64,000 nucleotides of DNA from Ignelater luminosus (lineage: Eukaryota > Arthropoda > Insecta > Coleoptera > Elateridae), in assembly GCA_011009095.1 (NCBI GenBank), contig VTPC01004478.1:10290-74289 (forward strand), written 5' to 3'. Under the pieces are notes generated by a model that worked only from the letters and a program-made list of their open reading frames with translations, was not told where the DNA came from and ran no database searches. A program made the position numbers and the translations under genes. Shown one piece after another: positions 28,001 through 37,000 of this stretch (within the stretch, counting starts at the first letter, position 1; each line of letters opens with the position of its first letter).

Positions 28001-31000
28001 CTACTGAAAATTCCTCAATCATTCCCTGGATCATTTTTATAAAATTCTACAATAGACAAGAACAAGTAAATTTTCCTTTTATAAACATTACAGAAGGAAA
28101 CTAGAAAAACCACGACTTTACCGTTGTCATTCTTTGGTATCTCACGAGTAAATTACTTTATTGCCACTTTACATGCCTTTCCATTACCAAGACCATTTAT
28201 CATACGGTACCCATGCGTCATTCTCGAAATATTAATTTTCTGAGTCCTAGGGCCAGCATCAATTAATCAAATTTCTCAAATTGGTGTAAAGCCTTCGTCT
28301 TTCAAAACCAGATTTCAATGCCTAAGTACCAACCTAACTACTGTCTCTATTTTCACAGTAAAATACTGCACAGCCTCCAAAATCCTGTCTTTTTGTTCCT
28401 GTAACAGAATTCCAACAAGTTCAAACTTACAAGCTTTTCTACTGTGTATTGCAAGTATGGGATGCTCAAAAAGCTTGCTGTTCTCAATTTCAAAAAAATT
28501 CTGCATTTTTGCTCTCGAGCTGCCGTGGCAAATCCTCGAATAAACTTATTAAAACAGTTTGTCTAAGAATCTCCAGACCTACAGAACATTCGCGAGTCAT
28601 GGGAAATCTCTTTTCTCGGTCTAGTGTCCCCTTAGGTAATTTTTTGGCCTAAATATTTCACTTTGTTCTACAGAAAATAGCACTTATCGAGCCTCAATGT
28701 CCTTGGAAACAGTCTCAAAACGGTTTCTAATATTTTGATCCCCTGGTCAAAAGAATTCGACAGGATAAGCATGCCAAAGCTGTATCAAAACATAAACGGG
28801 TCAAAAACTGCTGTGGCTTTGACCAAATCAAATGGCATCCTTAAATATTCGAAGTGCGGTCCACTGGATTTAAAGAAAGCAGTTTTCAGAATGAACTCTT
28901 CATCAACTGGAATTTGATGGTAGTTATCCTGATGTCAAATCAAGGCTGGTAAAGTATTGGTTGCCTTTCAGTGAATCTAGAAGATCGTCGATTCGTAATA
29001 AATAATTTTTAAGTCTAACGATCTTTCTGCTCACGGCTCTGCAGTTGACATACGTTCTTTCTTCGCCTTTCTTCTTTCTGACAATTAATACAAAAAACTG
29101 AGATTCTGGAACTATCGCATTATCGATCAAACCTTGCGCTTTTAAAGCCTTTTCGCGTTCTGTAAATGCCATCCGATACCAGCGAAAGGTAATAATTGTT
29201 TTATTGCCAGTTAGTGTAATTGTCATCTTCGTCACGACACTCTTACCAATTGCCTCCAGCTTGATGGCGAAATAGTCCTGATATTTATTTAGAAGTTGCA
29301 GAAGCCGTAGACGTTTCTACATAACTGGTATATCGACTATCTTACGTAGTCTTGCGTTTGATACCCCTACCAAAGCAAAGAATTGAAAGAGAGACTAACT
29401 CCCTACGATAAATAAAAAAATGAAAAGTAAAAGATTTTATTAACAACAGTTACTCTTGCGCTTTTTCCGTAGAACGCGTCGCTGTCTAGTAAGAACAAAT
29501 TTCCAAAGCCTGTCATATCTAACGGTCTATGGCGAGGTTCTACGTCATCTCAAAAATAGAATGCATTGATTTTTCTAAACGGCGACGTTGCATTTCTCCG
29601 CGGTTTTTGGTAAAGCTAAAACTTCTCTTTACAGTTTACATAAGAGAAAAATTGAGAAAAAGCGCTCTAAATGTTTACGTTTAGGTCATTTAGGTACTAC
29701 TTCAAAGTAACAAAAGAAAGGACTTTATTATTAATAATGTTACGCCGAAAAGTTATGAATAAGTTGTAGCTAATTTCCAAAAATGCTCATAGAGATAAAA
29801 CGAAAACAAACCAAATGCACCCTTATTGTCAAGATGGCGGTCAAATGCCAGTTTTGAAAACTCAGTTTTACATTTACAAACAAAAAAATCGCTGTCTACT
29901 AAAAATGCACGGTTGCCTATTTCAGAGCTTCCACAAGGTGTGATGCATAGAAAAGGTTAGTGAATTTAGCAAACAAAGTGAAAAAGAGTAAATAGACTGA
30001 ACAAAAAAGGTGCCACTACTCCAGTATTGCCAGGTGTAAAAGATCTTTCTCCTCACCTGTCTAACAAAAATGTCGCCAATAACGGTGCGAAAACCCTTAA
30101 CTTCAAAAATTCTTGAAATAATGTTTGTGTCCAAGAGCTGTAATCACGCTGACGCACTACCAGTAGTGGTGATTAGGCGCTGTCAGTAATTACTTGCTTG
30201 CAAACGTGTGCCGACAACCGTCCAGCAATTTTATGTCGCCAATGCAATAGTAACCTGCTGCTTGCTTGTTAACAGAACTAATCTTTTATGTTGTATGTGA
30301 AAATCACCAACCAACAGATGGCGCTAAACTTCATCAAAATGTATCAAAATAGCGTTGCCAGATCTGGCATAAATTTTCAAATCTGAAGATTCATAATATT
30401 TATTGTTTCTAACGATATGTTTCACTGTTACGGCAACAGTGTGATCATCCTCACAACGGTGGAGCTTTCCTCCAAGGCCTGTAAATAATAGCATATTGTG
30501 AGAGGTAAGCTATCCTATACGTTTCCCCCAACAAGTTCGGTCGCAAGTGCCGTTTAACACCGAGAAATACGCACGTATTCAAAACTACCATCACCGTAAT
30601 CAATTTTTAACAATTTTCTGACTTCCAACAAAAATTGTCATAAAATATTGAAAATAGCATTGCCTAAGTTAATCTAACCTTCATTTTTTCGATCACAAAT
30701 GGCTGCTAATAGTAGGATCTACTTTAAACAGTACACCAGTATATTACTTATGGACATTGGTTTTTCTCCAATATGTGTCCAGGAAAGTGTGCAACAAATA
30801 GAAAAGAATTTTTTATCAATTTCTCAAAAAACTTGTTTATTTATAAAATTTTGTACTTACTTTCAATAACAGAAATAAAACTTTGATTATTACCAATGTT
30901 AAGAAACATCGCATTTTAAATCCTGCATCCAGGTCCTCTGCGTTCGACTTCAAACCCAGTCGGTTTGAAGATGTTCAACAGACACAACGACTGATTTAGA

Positions 31001-34000
31001 CGCTCTGTAACCAAGTGTAATCTGCTAACTTTCTAACTGCAGAAATAAAATCAGTCAAAAATATCAACGTCTCGATTGTGTAATGTAAACAATCAACAAT
31101 AGTAAAGCAAACTCGAGAAAACATTACTTTTCCATTAAAAAACGACTAAGTGGTAAATTAAATAAAAACTCTTAATTTATCCCCAATAAACGTCCATTGT
31201 TCTAAGATACTCACTAATTTTTTCATTAAGTTAAAAAGTCCGCAATTTGGGAAAAAATACCGTACCTGGAAATACTGCAGTGGTCGAAACTTGTATTCAA
31301 TTTTCATTTCATACCTCCTCGTCGAGCCCTGGACGGGTCAAAATTTCCATCCGGTCCGACTAGGGAGACAAAATTGACCTAACCCGAAAAAGTCCCGGTA
31401 ACTTCTTGATCAGCCCGACAGGATTGAGAAGCCCGAGCGGCACGAGAGGTCCGAAAATCCAAACGGCCCGAACAGCTTAAGAGATCCAAACAGCACGAGA
31501 GGTTCGAACGGCCCGGCAGAAAAGCCCGAGAAGCCAAGAAGCCCAAAAGGCCCAATAGACCCGAAAGGTCCGATGACTCGAGAATTCTGACAGGCCCGAA
31601 AGATCAAAATAGCCCGATAGACCCTAAGGACCGAGAAGTCCAAGAGGCTCGAACGGCCCTACAGACCCGACAAGTCCGAAGGGCGGCGAGGTCCAAAAGG
31701 CCCGACAGGCCTGGGAGATCCGACGACCCGAAAGATCTGACAGGCTTGAAAGATCAAAACGGTCTGAGAAATGCAAAGGGCCGAGAAGTCCAAGAGGCTC
31801 GAACGGTTCGACAGGCCCGAACGGGACTACAGATCCGAGAAGTCTGAAGGGTCAAAAAGTCCCAACGGCTCGACAGATCCGTATAGCTCAACACGCCTGA
31901 GAGGTCCGACGACCCGAAAGGTCTGACAGGCCCGATAGACTCGAAGGGCCGAGAATTTCAAGCGGCTCGAACGGTCCGACAGGACCGAACGGCCCTACAG
32001 ACCCGAGAAGTCCAAAAGGCCTGACAGGACCAAATGGCTTGAGAGGCCCAAACGAATCGGACCAAGGCCCGAAAAGTTTGATAAATGTTTAAACTCGAAC
32101 CCAAGCTTCTACCCGGGCCGTGTAAAGGCCCCACTAGAAAACCCGGTCCACGCAGGGCTCTACCTTATCAAAAATACAAATACTCAAGATGTAAAACCCT
32201 GTAACTAGGTATTCAATCTTTTCATTTCTTGTTAACATACTCTATTTTAGTGGGTTATAAAAATAACCACAATCCGTCTCCCACTGTTTATAAATTTTAG
32301 TATTTCTTTTATCTAGATATTCATGTATTAACTTATTTGATTCAAAGATAGGGTAGATTTGGTCAATTTCCTTACTTAAGAAGTAATCGGCATTCAAAAT
32401 TGCCTGCAGCCAGGTTAACTTTTGTGTTATGCATTCATAGTTTTTGTGCATGAGGGTTGGCCATGAATTTTTTTTGTTGGATTGTATACATAATAGACAT
32501 TTTATTGATATTTTGTTGTACAACTTGGATAACCTTAAAACTAATCACAGTCACTGCACAGAATAGAACCTCGTTGCCGTTGCTATTTGAAATAGGAATC
32601 TTTAAATAGTTAGGATGTCTTCTAGCAAATAGATTATTCCCATAACAATTTGATATTGTTTTTGTTATTAGAGGTAATAATAACAATAATTTACTAAACT
32701 GAAGACAAAAATTGCAAAAGATGTTAATTCCATTTTATATAAAACTGACAACACTGCGCTTGTAGGTGATCTGTCATGCAATCTAACCTAAAATGATTTA
32801 AAAAGCTTAACCATACATGTAATACTTGTTTTAACGGTTTCAACTGAAAAACTATTGGGTGAATCTCCATGGCCAACCCTCATGCAAAAAAAGCTGTGAA
32901 CGCATAATATGCATTGTCGTTATATGTCAAGATATCAGTATTCTAAAGTGTGTCCCAGAAAAAATTGTAACAGAATTGAAAATTATTTTTACACAAACAA
33001 AAAACAATTATATTCATTTTCAACAGCAAGAAACATGTCCCACATGATATTTTGCAACGGAACGTTAATACAGTGTGATCGCAATTAATTGAGGATGGTT
33101 TAAATTTTGAATTTGGCGCCATGATTAAATTATTTTCATGTTGACAAATGACAACAAATTATGTAATTTGCAGGTAATTAGACAATAATCTACCCCCCCC
33201 CCCGAATGATCCTGAACGCTTACCTAGTATAATATATAAACTTCGGCGCAAAATTCAAACCATCCTTAATCAATTGTAGTTAACAGTCGAGACAGAGCAT
33301 AAGCAGAACAAAATTGACACGAAGATTGACAAATTTCATACTCACCCTGAACTCCTAAAGGTTTCTTTCCTTAATGTTTATCAGCAAAGTAGTTGATAAT
33401 AATTTAAAAATGGCACGACAGTGAAAAGGGAAGAAATGATAAATAAGTCTTGACATCTCCGCATTTAATATAATAACGTTATACTTTATTAAGTACCTAT
33501 GGCGTTTATTCAATATCATTTATTTGTGTCCATGACACAATTATAAAAGTGTCTTGTAAAGTTCACAATAATTTGTTCTGCAAAGTATTTTTAAATTTTG
33601 AACATTCTAACGCCATCTTACAGTTGAGGCACTTAGTATATCGACATGAACAAAAAAGAACTCTCCGATTGCTCTTATAAACATTTAAAAATCGACTACA
33701 AACCCATTTTCAACAATAATGTATATTTTTCAATGAATTATAAATAGAAAACCCCTTCTTCGTGGTACTTATATTCAAGAAACGAGTAATGTCGAGCTTA
33801 GTTAGATTTCTGATTTACGACGATGTTGTCGAGTGTTGTTTTCGTGTACTACTTGAATCGAACTTGAAGTAAACTTGTTTTAAAAGTTAAATAACTACAA
33901 AAATGGATTAATTTAAAAAAAGCATTCTTTCACTTATAATTTGTAAAAATTAATACAATTAGGATATCTTTGAAAGAATATTGAGTGAAGTGAAAACCAT

Positions 34001-37000
34001 AATAGCAAATAAAAGTTTTTAAAATTTTTTTTTCTTTTTAAGTTTAGAATTCTATTGTTTCTTTAAAGAATATCAAACCATGAGCCAAAGAGTATTAATA
34101 AACTTTTATTTAAAATTCCTTAGAACTGTTTAATGTTTACGTTAATGAAAGTTTATTTTGATTTCTAATTTAAAATGCTCATCCACTAAAACGTCTAACC
34201 AGAAAGTGATAAATGTCTTTTCCAGAGAAAACTTAACGCAACAAAACACTCCTTTTTGTTTGTTTATACAATATCCAAATTCAAAATAATATCTTGTTGG
34301 ATTGTTAATAGTTTTAAGATCTGACGCGAACATGTTATAATAATACGCGAAATTAGTGCTGGGCAACAATCCAACTTTTTGTAAGGTTTACGATAACAAT
34401 TACACGTTTATGTGCTTTACTTTATTACCTCAAGCATTTGTCAAACAACAAAGTGATTATCAATCAATAATAGTCACAAGCAGAAAATTGAAAATTTTAT
34501 ATTCTACCCTTTCAGATGTCGTTGAGAGTGGATAGGCCGTCCGTTAGAAGTGTTACTATTGGTTCTAGAGAACCCATTCTAATTTGCGAAGACCATCATT
34601 TTGATCATTCTGACACCGAAATTAGTATATCTAGTGAAGAGGAAGTGGGATCAGGATCGGATAGCGATCAAAGAGTTCGTGCAAGACCAATACAATTAAT
34701 ATGGGAACCGGATGCTATCTGGAATTCTCTACTGGTAAATATTTTAGATCAAAATCAGAAAACAATTTAATTGAGAGTTTTATTTGTAGATGTTGGAGCA
34801 ATCAGAATCAATGATGGAAATGATAAACAATCAAGATTTCCAAAAATTATTACAATGTGATAATGACAAAAAGACCGGAATGTTATTAGCTGCTTGGATG
34901 GGTAATTCAAACGCGCTAAGATTCCTTTTAAACAATGGCGCTTCGGTACATGTAGCAGATAAAGATGGAAGGTAAACGCCGAATAAATATTTATAATTAC
35001 AAGATGTAAAAATATAACGATTTAGAACACCTCTGCACTTGGCAGCATCTACTGGAAGTTACGAGTGTGTCAAGATTCTTCTAGACGCTGGATCTCCACC
35101 TTCCATTTGGGATTCAGCCCGTAAAGCTACACCTATACACTGTGCTGCCAGTCAGGGGCATTTAGCTTGTGTCAAATTATTAATTAAGCGAGGTGCAGAA
35201 GTTAATGCGGGAATAACAAATAGGAGCCCTTTACATTATGCCGTGCAAAGCTTAGCAGCTGATTGCGTGAAAGAATTATTGGAAGCTGGAGCAATACCGA
35301 ACACCCCTCAGGTAAAACCTTATAATTACAAAATTTTGATTAACATCTTATCAAATTCGTTTCTCTCACAGGTATTTACTGAGGCACCAATTCATGTAGC
35401 GGCTGCTTTAGGATCGTCAGAAATAATAAAATTATTGATCAAACACGGCGCAGCGGTAAACGTCCAATGTGGTACAGAAAAAACAACCGCTCTTCATCTA
35501 GCAGCGGAAGATGGCGATTTAGAATCCGCACGCCTTTTATTAGATGCGGGAGCACAAATAATGGCCATCAATAGTAAAAAACAAACTCCTTTACATCTAG
35601 CGACTTTATCGCAATGCACAGAAACCTTACAATTACTTCTTAGCCGTGGTGCAGATCCCAACGCAAGCGATACTGATGGTAGGACTCCCCTTCATGGGGC
35701 TATAGCTAAAGCATCTAGATGCGATTGTGTCCGCTTATTATTAAATTCAGGAGCAAACGTTAATCAATCGGATGCTTTTGGTTATACGCCTTTACACTTA
35801 GCAGCTTTAAATGAGTTCTCCCAATTTGTTCTCATGTTAATCAATTATGGTGGCGATGTAACTGCTAGGACCAACGGGGGAATTTCAGTTCTCACTTTTA
35901 TAACTCGCCGAACTCCAGACGTTATTCCAAAATACATTAACAAATTCGATTCTTCCATAAAACTGAATGATCATGAATTAGGCGATGTTGATTGTGAATT
36001 AAAATTGGATTTTCGCGTATTGGTTCCCACCCCAGGGAAAGGAGAAACTGAATTGCTCTTAAATTTTATCGAAGTTGGCCATAGAGAAATTCTAAAGCAT
36101 CCGTTGTGTGAAACGTTTCTATTTCTCAAATGGAGACGGATAAGAAAATTTTTCTTGTTTAGCTTGTTTTATCATACACTTTTCGTGTCGCTTTTTACGG
36201 GATATACTGTAGGTGTTTATTTAAGAAATTGCCCACCTGCAAGAAGTCTTCTAGACAATTGTTCGGTGCCTTATTATGTACATATTATGGGTTACGCACT
36301 GATTTGCTTAAACATTTTGGTTGCGGGAAAAGAAATTTTTCAAATAGCACACAACTGGTCGGTTTACATAAAACATTGGGAGAATTGGCTGCAATGGTTA
36401 ATTATAGGAAGTGTCTTTCTTTGCGTCTTTCCTTCTAGTAGTATAGACATTCGTAGTAACATTAGAACTTGGCAACACCACGTCGCAGCAATTGGAATAT
36501 TTCTTACCTGGTTGGAATTAATGATGATAGTGGGTAGATTTCCCATGTTTGGACTTTACGTCCAGATGTTTACAACTGTAGCAATCAACTTTTCTAAATT
36601 TCTTCTAGCTTATTCTTGTTTACTAATAGCTTTTGGGCTTTGTTTCGGTGTACTTTTCGCAAATTATTCTGCTTTTGAAAATCTTATATGGGGCTTACTA
36701 AAAACAATTATAATGATGTCTGGTGAACTAGAGTTTGAAGACATCTTTTATGGTCCCGGAACGGAAATTTTATATCCGATTACGTCCCACATAATGTTTT
36801 TCGCATTCGTTCTTTTAGTTACGCTTATTTTAAGTAACCTCATGGTTGGTTTAGCTGTAAGTGATATTCAGGGATTACAACAAAGCGCTGGGTTAGATCG
36901 TTTGGTGCGTCAAGCAGAATTAGTTGCTCATTTAGAAAGTATGTTATTCTCAAGACTGCTACGTTGCGCTCCGCGCAGGCTACTAAAATTCTTCTATAAG

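Noticed and set aside
30310-30330. CTCF-like core CAGATGGCGCTA
   Set aside because: Single short match; similar words occur by chance at several places in the window.
31410-31643. Collagen-like Gly-Pro-rich frame (also 7110-7361)
   Set aside because: By-product of the 9-12 bp GGCCCGA minisatellite; no signal peptide, no Gly-X-Y regularity.
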